From Euglena gracilis (taxonomy: Eukaryota; Euglenida; Euglenophyceae; Euglenales): 64,000 bases of DNA. Shown one piece after another: positions 18,698 through 26,749 of the stretch. The position numbers were made by a program, and so were the translations under genes. The stretch lies in NCBI GenBank assembly GCA_039621445.1, contig CP154954.1, forward strand, positions 2,542,001 to 2,606,000, read 5' to 3'. The notes beneath the pieces are model-generated. The model was not told the origin of the DNA and ran no database searches. It saw only the letters and a list, made by a program, of their open reading frames with translations. The number at the start of each line of letters is the position of its first letter. The first letter of the stretch is position 1.

Positions 18698-19753
18698 CTA
18701 ACAGGCGGCGGCAGCCGGCGGCCTGGCGGCGAAGTGTGGAGGTGATGAGGCGCCCACGCGGGGCTCCCTGTGAGTCTCTGGGGGGGGAAGCACGTGGACG
18801 TGGAGTGGAGGTGAGGCCCCGGGGGGTGCCGGTGCCGGGCTGCTGGGCCCAAGAGCGGACGCTCCCCGTCTGGGACGCGTGGAGTCATCGTCGTCGGCAT
18901 CGTCATCCTCCGGGTCGCTATCGACGTCAGAGAGAGACGGTGGTTGGCAGATCTGCATGTGGGCAACTATGGGCGCTGGGTAGGGGGTCGCAGTCGACCA
19001 TCCGCACATTTGGCAGTGTACCAGCCACCACTCGCCGTTTGGGAGGGACTCCAAGTGCTGTAGCCTCCAGCGCCACGAGTCTTCTCTTATGGAGGGGAGA
19101 GAGAAAATGTTTCCCATGGGCCTACCCGCCTGGCATTGATGGGACTGCATGCCTTGGAGGGACGACAGGTTGACGTGCTGAGAGCACAAGAGGCATCTCG
19201 CAAATTCGGACCCTGCCGACGCGAGGTGTGCTGCCGTCCCCGACGACGAGGGGCCGGCGGTTGCCGGGGTGAGCAGACGTAGCCACCGCCAGTGTTGGCC
19301 AGTCCAGTAGATCTCCTCCCAGACGTCGTCGGGCGCCAGGGGGGGGGATGGGCTCGCCGGTCCCCCCGGGCGAGGCCCCGGGTTCTCCTCGATATCGCCG
19401 CAGCAGAGGATATCCCTGTGGCAGAGCTGCCTCGAGAGGCCGGGGCGACTGTGACCGTCGGCGTGATGCCACCCCATCGTATGCCCGTGGCGCCGGCCCC
19501 CCCCGAGGGGCGGTAGCCGGCCGCCCTCCCCCCCCCCTTCTTGGGGCTGCGCGCAGGGGGGATACAGGAGCAGCTGGACGTCGTCGTCCGCTAGGTCAGA
19601 CCAGGTGCGACCGGGGGGGGGGGGGGGCAGGGGGGAAGTGGTGGTGATATGGATTCCCTCCAGCCAGTGGTCCACGAGGACTTTTTTGTATTTTTTCTGG
19701 ACCCGGTCCATTCCCCCCAGATGGAGGCGTCCGTCGAAGACAGCACAGACCAA
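18698..19753 (-). CDS. Element B: leader end, 2A number 1 and zinc-finger protein
   Basis: The frame carries 2A number 1 (RDILCCGDIEENPGP, 19,414-19,373). After it come ASPSPPLAPDDVWEE, WRWLRLLTPATAGP, a C2H2-like finger (CLLCSQHVNLSSLQGMQSHQ), a NIFSLPSIRED/WRWRLQHLESLPNGEW linker and a second finger CQMCGWSTAT...AHMQIC. The tail is acidic (SDVDSDPEDDDADDDD) then Pro-rich. The same array occurs in C with few changes, so it is under protein-level constraint. N-terminal fingers of R2-type elements bind target DNA; a similar role is inferred. The first about 100 residues before the 2A are low-complexity and do not match C, so the ATG at 19,753 may not be the true start. Confidence 0.75.
   Translation of the reverse strand: MVCAVFDGRLHLGGMDRVQKKYKKVLVDHWLEGIHITTTSPLPPPPPGRTWSDLADDDVQLLLYPPCAQPQEGGGEGGRLPPLGGGRRHGHTMGWHHADGHSRPGLSRQLCHRDILCCGDIEENPGPRPGGPASPSPPLAPDDVWEEIYWTGQHWRWLRLLTPATAGPSSSGTAAHLASAGSEFARCLLCSQHVNLSSLQGMQSHQCQAGRPMGNIFSLPSIREDSWRWRLQHLESLPNGEWWLVHCQMCGWSTATPYPAPIVAHMQICQPPSLSDVDSDPEDDDADDDDSTRPRRGASALGPSSPAPAPPGASPPLHVHVLPPPETHREPRVGASSPPHFAARPPAAAAC
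19373..19420 (-). other. 2A motif number 1 of element B
   Basis: Encodes RDILCCGDIEENPGP. It separates the leader/coiled-coil protein from the zinc-finger protein. C has RDILRCGDIEENPGP at the same place. Confidence 0.9.
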
Positions 19754-20326
19754 TCGTCTGCTGCTGAAATCGAGTTTGTCGGCAGGTTGGCCGGGGCTCT
19801 GGAACTGGCTGCTAAGGTGTGCTCCTTTTTTTGTGCAGCCCTTTTTTGATCCACCAGGTCGGTGACCATTTTCTTTTCCTCAGTGGACCTTGTCCTGAGT
19901 TTTTCCAAAATCCTCTGGATTTGGGGTGTTGTGGTGCATTTTTGGGGGGGGGGCCTTGGCCCAGTCCTGGGTGTGACTTCAAAAACTTCTGCCCCCCCCT
20001 CTTCCACTCCCCCCCCCTTCGATTTGGCAGGGCACAAATGAAGGAGATGGTGGGAGGAAGGGTCCAGAGGGTCCAGCTGCCATTAAGAGCGGGGCATCGG
20101 TAGCAATGGACATGTGGCTGCCATTTGAATTTAAATTTAAATTTAAATTTGGAACATTTCCAAGCAGCATCCACATGATTTGTAGCAGCAGCTGTCGCAG
20201 CAGGTCGGTGGGGAGCTGCAGCCCTTGGTTGGCTGTTGCACTGGCTGTCATGGTGGGGGTGTTCCCCACAGGGCCCCCCAGGAGGCTGCCCATCTGGGCC
20301 CCCATTTGGCTGCCCATTTGCCCCAT
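19591..20326 (-). CDS. Element B: leader pieces with Met/Gln repeats and coiled coil (frameshifted)
   Basis: Two frames carry the leader. One (20,326-19,979) begins with QMGSQMGAQMGSLLGG repeats, then LPTDLLRQLLLQ. The other (20,037-19,591) reads RILEKLRTRSTEEKKMVTD, LVDQKRAAQKKEHT and SISAADDWSVLSS, a charged helical stretch likely to form a coiled coil. C retains only CTTKLQILGKTRTRSTLE of this part, so C has a deletion or B an expansion. Function is unknown; by analogy ORF1-type proteins of LINEs bind RNA and multimerise. Confidence 0.45.
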
Positions 20327-20406
20327 TTGGGGCTGCAGCTGTTGCTGCTGTTGCTGCTGTGGCTGCTGTTGTGGCTGGGCAGTCCTTCCAGGCTTCCCCT
20401 GGGGAT

Positions 20407-20751
20407 TTAAAAGTGTGTGGTGTGTGTGGTGTGTGTGTGTGTGTGTTGTAGCCAGGGGGGCGGTAAGGGCTGCTCAGGCTGGTGTCGGAGGTGGCGGGGG
20501 ATGTAGCGGCTCTGGTGCTTTTTTTTGAGGAACTCCTCGTAGGCTTCGTCTTCTTGTCGTCTCCTTTTTCCCGGTCGTCCTTCCTCCACCTTGTCGGCCA
20601 GCTCTTCCACTTTGCTTGCTAATACCACCATATTTTGAGCCACCAGGCTCACTTGCTCCAGCACCGAATTCAATTTTTTGTTGAGGATGACGTTGTCCAG
20701 CGGCACTTCCAGCACGGCTGGCGGGTCTTCTGGGGCCGCGGCCCCCGACAT
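20407..20751 (-). CDS. Element B: ORF1 N-terminus with coiled coil
   Basis: The ATG at 20,751 follows the leader motif by about 20 bases and opens a 114-codon frame: MSGAAAPEDPPAVLEVPL, then heptad-like LNSVLEQVSLVAQNMVVLAS and KVEELADKVEEG, a basic patch PGKRRRQ, EEFLKKKHQSRYIPRHL, and a CA-repeat-encoded HTHTHT tail before the stop. C shares the QPEQPLP...PWLQHTHTHT end but not the coiled coil. The start is favoured by position just after the conserved leader. A trimerising, RNA-binding ORF1-like role is inferred only from coiled coil plus basic patch. Confidence 0.6.
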   Translation of the reverse strand: MSGAAAPEDPPAVLEVPLDNVILNKKLNSVLEQVSLVAQNMVVLASKVEELADKVEEGRPGKRRRQEDEAYEEFLKKKHQSRYIPRHLRHQPEQPLPPPWLQHTHTHTTHTTHF

Positions 20752-20769
20752 GGCGGTTTATGCGGAGAT

Positions 20770-20803
20770 CGAAAAAAAATAGACACTCAGAAAGTGGCTC
20801 AAC
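20770..20803 (-). promoter_or_regulatory. Conserved 5' leader motif (element B)
   Basis: GTTGAGCCACTTTCTGAG, then TGTCTATTTTTTTTCG on the minus strand, same as in C over the full length and as A over the 3' part. Confidence 0.7.
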
Positions 20804-20841
20804 TTTTTTTTTTCGGACACAGAGTGATTCACTCACGGTGG

Positions 20842-20996
20842 TGGGGCGAACCGAATCCACCGACCAGTGGCGCAGCCTACTGGATTTGAATGTTCGAGGG
20901 TGCGGGGATATAGACAACGCTGGAGTGTGGGTCAGTTCACAGCAGGGGCAAAGGGCGGCGGGAGGAAAATGGGCGAGGCCCACCTTCAATATGTTG
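20842..20996 (-). promoter_or_regulatory. Leader/promoter module of element B
   Basis: Reverse complement of the module described at 12,115-12,264, including ACTGGTCGGTGGATTCGG. It sits about 40-190 bases 5' of the leader motif. GGTTCGCCCC loosely resembles a pol III B box, but no convincing A box at normal spacing was found. Confidence 0.55.
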
Positions 20997-21109
20997 CGCG
21001 GGGGAAGAGAGGAGCGGAGGTGTGCGGCGGAACAGGAGTACGTGCGGGGGAGGAGGGGTGAGCGGCAGGGCAGTACGCGGCTCGGTGAGGTGTGCTGTGG
21101 TGGGCGTGG

Positions 21110-21145
<36 letters not shown>

Positions 21146-21183
21146 CTGTGCGTTCGTTTTCTTCCGTCTCTCTGTTTTTTTTT
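21110..21183 (-). repeat. A-run and (CA)n tail of element C
   Basis: A poly-A stretch follows the TAA closely, then CAGAGAGACGG and a (CA)n run of about 35 bases. Confidence 0.75.
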
Positions 21184-22914
21184 TTATCGGAGAATGTGCT
21201 TGGGTTGAAGGAGGTGGAAGACTTCGCGTAGCAGGGCGATTGCAACGTTCTGGTAGATCTCTGCCTCCTTTGTTTGACGTTCCGCTCCCTGTTGCCAGGA
21301 GGAGGCGCGTTTCGCCGCCCTGCTCAGGGTTTTGGCCGTCTCAGGTCCCATGCCCCCCCACGTCCCGAGGGCGAAGGGCGTGAAGCCCCAGCCTGCTTGC
21401 TGGCATGGGATGTTGTACTTTTGCTTTTTGGCCTCCTCCCGTCTCTTCAGGAAAGATCTCCACCGTTCGCGGGTGGCCGTGTGTTCCGTCGCCTGCCATC
21501 CGTGGCAGACGGTGACGTCCAGTGCCGTCGGTCTCCCGTCAGACCAACAGTCCAGGAGGAGGTCAGCCGGGCGGAGGTGGTTATCTCGTGCCGTTGGCAG
21601 GGCAACCTCCTTTTGCACCCGCTGTCCGCTGTTAGACAAGGTTTGGAAAACCGCGTCTTGCACAGCGTTGTGGCGGGCGGCGAAGTTGTTCCTGCGACAG
21701 CAGAGGAGGTGGTCTCCCTCCTTGTCCAGGGGCTGGTTGCATCCCGTGCATGGTTGGCTGACATCGCTTAATACCGGGAGGCCCAGCCACCACTTCAGCC
21801 CCAAGGTGTACTCTTCGCTGGAGAAAGTGGTGTGGGAGTTATTTGAGGGGGGTGCCGCCATCCAACCGTGTCCGATACCTGTAGCCTGTTCCAGGAGGCG
21901 GTTTTGGTCCCGCGGTCTGGCGTGGTCCACTAGATCATCCATGGTCTTCTTGCCCAGCTCGTGACTCCACCACTTCTGCTTCCGGGGCTCTGAGTCCGCG
22001 GAAGCGATGCGTTGAGGGTTGTTGAGGAAGGTGGTGACGGTGGCGTGATTGGCCCCTAGCCGGCCCCTGAGGTCGTCCAAGACAGGCGTGATGAGGGAGA
22101 GCTGTGGGGAGGTTGCGTATCCAGGAACACCGACACGTCGTGCCCCATCAGAGTAGAAATCTGCAAGGCAGGAAATCCTGGCCGCCGGCTGTATGAAAGA
22201 TGGGACGCGGAGGCCGCAGCCGCCACTCGACCAGGGCAGGGAAGCCTGGGCCCGCTGTTGTGTGTTGAGAGCCGTGCCCAGTACGTCCTCAAAGGCGTTC
22301 AAGATCACCTCAGAGCAGCTTCTCACCTGGTCCTGGCTGCCATACGAGTTAGAGGCACGCAGCAGGTGGTTTACCTTGCAGCCATCCAGACAGCTTCGGA
22401 GCAGGTGATGTGCTACCTGAGCGTCGGTGACGGACGTGATGGTGGATGAAGCCTTCTCAATTTTGGCGGCGGCAATCTCCCACGCAGTTTGTGTGGTGTC
22501 CGTAGAGGCTGGATGGTCGATTGGGATACCCAGGACGGTGATGCCCTCCCCTGGGGTCCAGGGGACCACTTTCATCCTCTCACAGCTCGGCATACTCCTG
22601 GCTCCCGGGCCCCACAAGACGCACTTCTGCAGGTTCAGGCCGAGCCCCACTCGATGGGACTCTTGCTGCAGGAAACGTATGCAGTGCTCAATCCGGTCTG
22701 GGGTCCCGACCAGCAGGCCGTCGTCCAGGTACCAGCTGTTCCACAGCAACTGGCCATCTTTGGTGATCTGTTCCAATAGAGGCTGTAGCGCAAGTGCGAA
22801 CCCTATAGGGCCCAAAGGGCAGCCTTGGTGTGTGCCCCTTTGTGATAGGATGGAGCGACCACCACAGAACAAGGGAACGTGCCCGCTGTACGCAAATCTC
22901 AGGAAATTGAACAA
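21184..22914 (-). CDS. Element C: C-terminal half of RT and RLE endonuclease
   Basis: About 576 codons. Starts inside the RT palm (FNFLRFAYSGHVPLFCGG), then ILSQRGTHQGCPLGPIGF (motif B), WYLDDGLLVG (motif C), LNLQKCVLWGPGARS and GEGITVLGIPIDHPA. The thumb region leads to the knuckle CTGC...KEGDHLLCC at about residue 380-400, NAVQDAVFQ, RPADLLLDCW and ALDVTVCHG, the active-site blocks of the restriction-like endonuclease. Ends QPKHILR-stop. The frame is intact over its entire length and codon use is GC3-rich. The ATG at 22,914 is internal to the domain, so this is a downstream fragment created by the indel near 22,950, not a second gene. Confidence 0.85.
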   Translation of the reverse strand: MFNFLRFAYSGHVPLFCGGRSILSQRGTHQGCPLGPIGFALALQPLLEQITKDGQLLWNSWYLDDGLLVGTPDRIEHCIRFLQQESHRVGLGLNLQKCVLWGPGARSMPSCERMKVVPWTPGEGITVLGIPIDHPASTDTTQTAWEIAAAKIEKASSTITSVTDAQVAHHLLRSCLDGCKVNHLLRASNSYGSQDQVRSCSEVILNAFEDVLGTALNTQQRAQASLPWSSGGCGLRVPSFIQPAARISCLADFYSDGARRVGVPGYATSPQLSLITPVLDDLRGRLGANHATVTTFLNNPQRIASADSEPRKQKWWSHELGKKTMDDLVDHARPRDQNRLLEQATGIGHGWMAAPPSNNSHTTFSSEEYTLGLKWWLGLPVLSDVSQPCTGCNQPLDKEGDHLLCCRRNNFAARHNAVQDAVFQTLSNSGQRVQKEVALPTARDNHLRPADLLLDCWSDGRPTALDVTVCHGWQATEHTATRERWRSFLKRREEAKKQKYNIPCQQAGWGFTPFALGTWGGMGPETAKTLSRAAKRASSWQQGAERQTKEAEIYQNVAIALLREVFHLLQPKHILR

Positions 22915-25364
22915 GCTGGGGGTGCGCGTTTAGGCCCCGTTAGGATCGCCCCGCGGTCCACCGTATTGAACGCATTGGAGTAGTCCACCTGGAGAGAAAC
23001 CCAGGGCGATGTGTCCCCCAGCTGGGTGACCAGGTGTTGCATCCCCAATGCGACGGCCTCAGCTGCGTTTCGTACCCCAACCCCAACCTGGGTAGGGGCG
23101 AGGGCGGCAACCTCGGATCTGGCGTTTGGTGTCTGGAGCAGGGCTTTCCCCACCAAGCGGCGGATGGTTTCCCCAACCGCAACCGGTCGTACCCCGTTAT
23201 CCTTTTTGCGGAGGGGTGTCAGATTCGCACAGCACCAGGCGGCGGCGTGGTGGGGCGGTAGCTGGCCGTCCACCCAGGCTTGTGTCAGGAGAGCGAGGGC
23301 AGTGACCAGCCTTGCTCCCCGGCCTGGTCTCCGCAGGCAGTCTTGGAGGTGGCTCGGTCGCAAACCAGATGGCCCCGGCGCCGACCCCCGCGGGAAGCGT
23401 CGAATGGCTTCCCTCAGTCTGTCCTCCCAGTCAGGGGTGTGGTTCTCGGGAAATGGGCGGACGTGACGCGGCAGGCGGTTGGTGTCAACGTTCCTGCCGA
23501 TAGGGTGTAGCTTTTCCAGGGCGGCCCAGACCTCTGGGTCGTCAGGTTGGTGCGCCCCCTCGGACAGCAGAATCTGGACAGCCTTGGCCGAGGCCCCCTC
23601 CGCAGTGAGGGTGCGTATGCGTCTATTCATTGCTTCACTGAGGGTGGTGGGCTGTGTCCTGGAGCGTTTTTCCGCCCTGGTTTCAACAATGGAGTGTCGT
23701 GTCTGGGTGTCCTTCTGGGCCTCTGCCAGCAGGGTGGCATAGTCCCCTTCGCGGAAGAGCCTGGCACGTCTCAGCAAGATGGACTCCATTTCTGCAGGTG
23801 GCGGTGGTTTGGTTGTTGACGCGGGGCGTAGGACAAATTTGGGGAAGGAGAGCACGGCGAACAGCGCCGCGTCCGATGGTGCGCGTACGTAGGCCGTGAT
23901 GGCGTCTGCCATGGTGTCGAAGACATATTGTTGGCAGGCGGAGGGTAGGTGGATGAGGGTCGGAATTCTCTGTTGGAGAACGTGGGTGATGTCGCAGGGG
24001 GGAGCCCCAATCACCAGGCTATGCCCAGGCTGCCCTCGGAGATTGGATTCCTGGCCTGCGCTGTCGATGATCATTGCCGCGTCGCGATCCGGGTGAGCGA
24101 GGTCCAGGAAAAGGTTGTCATGCTCCCTGGCGTCTGTTTCGGTTGGCGCGCCACGAGGGGATGTTGGTGCCGGGCGCTTGGCTGGTCCCGGGTTCTCCTC
24201 CACATCCCCGCAAGTGAGAAGGCTACCCCGTCCGCGGGTAGCCCCCAAAGTGTGGGCACCGCCCAGCGTCGGGCTACAACGGTCGTTTTTTGGAGTGGGG
24301 TGGGCCGGTGCTGATTTAGCACGTGGTGTTTGTACAGCGTGTAGGAGGGGGCGCGGGATGGTAAGGATGGCATCGCCCCTGCCAGTGGATGTATGGGGCG
24401 AGATAGGAAATGGACGGTCGACGGGGGTGGGCGCTGGTGCTGGGCTTCCGGAGTCTGCAACGGTGAAGTTCCTTTGGTCGTGTTCCGAGTCACCGTGCAT
24501 GTCATCATCTCCGTCGTGTTCAGCGTCCCTTTCCGAGTCGCTCTCCAAGTCCGAGAGGGACGGCGGTAGACAAATTTGCATGTGGCTCAGTAGGGGCGCC
24601 GGGTAAGGGGTTTCGGTCGACCACCCACACACCTTGCAGCGCACCAGCCACCACTCGCCATTTGGAAGGGACTCCAGGTGTTGTAAATTCCAGCGCCAAT
24701 AATCTTCCCGGACTGTGGTGAGGGAAAAAATGTTACCGAACGGCCTACCTGCCTGGCAGTGATGAGACTGCATATCCCAGAGGGACGACAGGTTGATGTG
24801 CTGAAAGCACAGGCGGCATCTCGCAAATTCCGTCCCTGGGCCGGTCTGGGAGGGGGTCCCGAAGGATGGACCTGCTGTAGCTGGGGTGCGCAGCCGTAGC
24901 CACCTCCAGCGCTGGCCATTCCAATACAGCTCATCCCAGACGTCGTCTGGTGTCAGGGGGGCTGATTGGCTTGCTGGGCCCCCTGAGGGCGGGCCCGGGT
25001 TTTCTTCGATATCCCCACAGCGTAGGATATCCCTGCGACAATTTTGCCTTTGGTTCTTGAGCCACAGGGGCTCTGGCTGCAGTGGACCGCCAGTCCTGTG
25101 GGTGCCCACTGTGCGCCAGGTTCCCCACGTTCCGATGGGGAGAAGCCAAAAGGCTCCAGCCACTTGCTGTGTTTCCAGTGTGGACCTAGTCCTCGTTTTC
25201 CCCAAGATTTGGAGTTTTGTGGTGCAATTTTCTGGGGGGGGGGGTGTTGTCTTTTTTGGGACCTCCAATTTCTCCTTTCCCCCCCCCCCCCGCCTCCCGC
25301 CTTTGGCTTGGGCAGAGTATTGGGCAGGGCACAAGGGGAAGAAAATGTTGGGAGCAAGGTCCAA
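22899..25364 (-). CDS. Element C: leader, two 2A motifs, zinc fingers, pre-RT and N-terminal half of RT
   Basis: An 821-codon frame. A low-complexity leader precedes RDILRCGDIEENPGP (about residue 111-125). Then APLTPDDVWDELYW, a C2H2-like finger (CRLCFQHINLSSLWDMQSHH), a second finger CKVCGWSTET...SHMQIC, an acidic tail and a Ser/Pro linker. RGSLLTCGDVEENPGP is at about 378-394. Next NLFLDLAHPDRD, the pre-RT helices (DAALFAVLSFPKFVLRP; FREGDYATLLAEAQ; LSEAMNRRIRTLTAEGASA) and RT blocks APGPSGLRPSHLQDC, VRPVAVGETIRRLVGK and SLQVDYSNAFNTVDR (motif A). Shortly after this the frame is lost. Skipping at both 2A sites would give three proteins: leader, zinc-finger and RT-RLE. The leader ATG at 25,364 is uncertain because the upstream frame has no match in B. 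Confidence 0.85.
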   Translation of the reverse strand: MDLAPNIFFPLCPAQYSAQAKGGRRGGGGKEKLEVPKKTTPPPPENCTTKLQILGKTRTRSTLETQQVAGAFWLLPIGTWGTWRTVGTHRTGGPLQPEPLWLKNQRQNCRRDILRCGDIEENPGPPSGGPASQSAPLTPDDVWDELYWNGQRWRWLRLRTPATAGPSFGTPSQTGPGTEFARCRLCFQHINLSSLWDMQSHHCQAGRPFGNIFSLTTVREDYWRWNLQHLESLPNGEWWLVRCKVCGWSTETPYPAPLLSHMQICLPPSLSDLESDSERDAEHDGDDDMHGDSEHDQRNFTVADSGSPAPAPTPVDRPFPISPHTSTGRGDAILTIPRPLLHAVQTPRAKSAPAHPTPKNDRCSPTLGGAHTLGATRGRGSLLTCGDVEENPGPAKRPAPTSPRGAPTETDAREHDNLFLDLAHPDRDAAMIIDSAGQESNLRGQPGHSLVIGAPPCDITHVLQQRIPTLIHLPSACQQYVFDTMADAITAYVRAPSDAALFAVLSFPKFVLRPASTTKPPPPAEMESILLRRARLFREGDYATLLAEAQKDTQTRHSIVETRAEKRSRTQPTTLSEAMNRRIRTLTAEGASAKAVQILLSEGAHQPDDPEVWAALEKLHPIGRNVDTNRLPRHVRPFPENHTPDWEDRLREAIRRFPRGSAPGPSGLRPSHLQDCLRRPGRGARLVTALALLTQAWVDGQLPPHHAAAWCCANLTPLRKKDNGVRPVAVGETIRRLVGKALLQTPNARSEVAALAPTQVGVGVRNAAEAVALGMQHLVTQLGDTSPWVSLQVDYSNAFNTVDRGAILTGPKRAPPACSIS
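24183..24236 (-). other. 2A motif number 2 of element C
   Basis: Encodes RGRGSLLTCGDVEENPGP, identical in residues to 2A number 3 of element B but with several synonymous codon differences. Confidence 0.9.
24990..25037 (-). other. 2A motif number 1 of element C
   Basis: Encodes RRDILRCGDIEENPGP, equivalent to motif number 1 of element B. Confidence 0.9.
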
Positions 25365-25981
25365 TGGTTCCAGCTGGGGGGGCCAATGGTAGTGGGGCAG
25401 CTTGCAACAGCAGCTGTCGCAGCATGTCGGTGGGGAGCTGCTGCCCTTGATGGTTGTTGGCTTTTGCCCTGGTGCTCATGGGGGGGGTGTTCCCCACTGG
25501 GCTGCCCATCTGGGTCCCCATTTGGCTGCCCATTTGTGGCCCCATTTGTCTGCCCATTTGTGGCCCCATTTGGGCCAGCAGCTGTTGCTGCTGTTGTTGC
25601 TGGGCAGTCCTTCCAGGCATCCCCTGGGAAAGTAAAAGTGTGTGGTGTGTGTGGTGTGTGTGTGTGTGTGTGTGTGTGTTGTAGCCAGGGGTGGGGTAAG
25701 GGCTGCTCAGGCTGCTGCTGCTGCCACGATGCCAAACACATGTCGTACTGCTCAAAGGGCTCAGAAGCCCACTTCACTGTGGTCGTGTTCTGGACCTTCA
25801 CTCCACCTTGGACTCGACTTGGACGTCCACTTGTTCTTGGACTTAACCCCTTGTACTTGATACCAGTACTTGTGACCAACAAGTGGGTATGCTGCTCGCA
25901 GTTGTCCTTCGTATTGAGCTTCGGACCCCACTCGGGGCTTTCAAGCCATGAGCACGTGTGGAGACGAAAAAAAATAGACAC
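25365..25981 (-). CDS. Element C: leader ORF region (low complexity)
   Basis: Minus-strand frames open from just after the leader motif encode no recognisable domain. Notable are QPEQPLPHPWLQ plus HTHTHT from a CA repeat (shared with B), and NGATNGQTNGATNGQPNG from a short repeat. Compared with B the coiled coil is missing. An ATG in CATGGC..TTGAAAGCCCC at the same place as in A starts only a very short frame, so it may be an upstream ORF. Confidence 0.4.
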
Positions 25982-26243
25982 TCAGAAAGTGGCTCAACTG
26001 CTTTTTTCCTTTGATTAGATTCAAACTGCTTTCGCTTTGCTTTCGCAGCAGGATCTGCCCAGTGTTGTCCGTGATGTGCACTCGGTTTCGATAATCTTGC
26101 AACACAAGTGCAACAAAACCTGCATCGTGCAGGCTATATTTGCCCTTGTTGCGTTGCTCGATATGACGCTTGCCAGGTGCTGTCCCACGGGACTTCCCAC
26201 GGGCCATTAGTGATTCCTTCACGGGCATGAGAAAATCTGTCAA
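25941..26243 (-). CDS. Hypothetical ORF overlapping the element C leader motif
   Basis: A 100-codon frame of mixed, non-repetitive composition (VKESLMARGKSRGTAPGKRH, GKYSLHDAGFVALVLQDY, GQILLRKQSESSLNL) that runs through the leader motif, which it reads as LSHFLSVYFFS. No family is recognised. It could be the 3' part of an older sequence into which C inserted, or a true upstream ORF of C. Composition is the only support. Confidence 0.3.
   Translation of the reverse strand: MTDFLMPVKESLMARGKSRGTAPGKRHIEQRNKGKYSLHDAGFVALVLQDYRNRVHITDNTGQILLRKQSESSLNLIKGKKQLSHFLSVYFFSSPHVLMA
25965..25998 (-). promoter_or_regulatory. Conserved 5' leader motif (element C)
   Basis: Same motif as in elements B and A; see 20,770-20,803. 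Confidence 0.7.
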
Positions 26244-26244
26244 A

Positions 26245-26460
26245 TGAAAAACCGGTCGATAATTTTCCCCCCCCCTGGTTTTGGGCTCCGTGGGGGGGGG
26301 AAATTATCAGACACTTATAGTAACCATGGACCCATGGAAATGTGGGGTGAATTGAGTAGCCCCCCCCTAATTGTCACTTTCCCCCTAATAGTCGCCAAGG
26401 GGGTCAAAACGCTCCCAGGGGGGTGCCATATAGGGGGGGGGGTCACGTTATGTGTCGTCA
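26245..26460. repeat. Dispersed element related to 12,515-12,690
   Basis: Shares AAATTATCAGACACTTATAG-TAACC and, inverted, AAATTATCGACCGG with the repeat near 12.5 kb; G/C runs of 8-10 bases are scattered through. It separates the C leader from the D remnant. Confidence 0.5.
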
Positions 26461-26464
26461 GAGG

Positions 26465-26506
26465 CGTGCCTGGGTTTTGTTCAATGTCCCCACAGCGAAG
26501 GAGGGG
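26465..26506 (-). other. Degenerate 2A-like motif (NPGT)
   Basis: Encodes PLLRCGDIEQNPGT. The final proline of the NPGP core is replaced by threonine (ACG), which should abolish skipping. Confidence 0.7.
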
Positions 26507-26749
26507 CTTTCCGGGTGTCCATTTGCAGGATTTGTCCTTTGGGCGGGCAATGTGCAGTAAGGGGCTGTTTTGGCGAGGGCGGTGTTCCGGGGGGAGACAA
26601 GGCCTCGACCCACGTCTTGCCTGTGGTAAAGGAGTCTCCACAACCGCTAGCTGACCTGTCGGAGGAAATTCCTTTCTTCCATCACTTTTTGGTGAGCAAG
26701 GGCCGACGTCTTTCTTTTGTTGAAAAAGGCTGCGTAATGGGTTACGTCG

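Larger units (their letters stand above)
14346..21000 (-). mobile_element. Non-LTR retrotransposon B (RLE type, three 2A motifs), decayed
   Basis: Order on the minus strand: leader module (20,996-20,842), leader motif (20,803-20,770), ORF1 with coiled coil, Pro/Gln/Met-rich leader, 2A number 1, zinc fingers, 2A number 2, an extra module, a MITE insertion (17,993-17,824), 2A number 3, pre-RT, RT, RLE, stop at 14,466, then a purine tract and (CA)n tail. The closely related element C lies directly upstream in the same orientation. B is broken by several frameshifts, at least one in-frame stop and the MITE. Its clade (R2/R4-like, Dualen-like or other) needs a tree. Confidence 0.85.
21100..25998 (-). 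mobile_element. Non-LTR retrotransposon C (RLE type, two 2A motifs)
   Basis: Sister copy of B and better preserved: leader motif (25,998-25,965), short leader ORFs with a CA-repeat, 2A, zinc fingers, 2A, pre-RT, RT, RLE, stop at 21,184, then A-run and (CA)n. Its 3' end lies a few hundred bases from the 5' leader module of B in the same orientation, giving a head-to-tail pair. One indel plus a stop within the RT separates two otherwise long open frames. Confidence 0.85.

Noticed and set aside
20830-20900. SINE or pol III promoter in the B leader
   Set aside because: A B-box-like word exists but no A box at usual distance and no tRNA-like fold; kept only as a promoter module.
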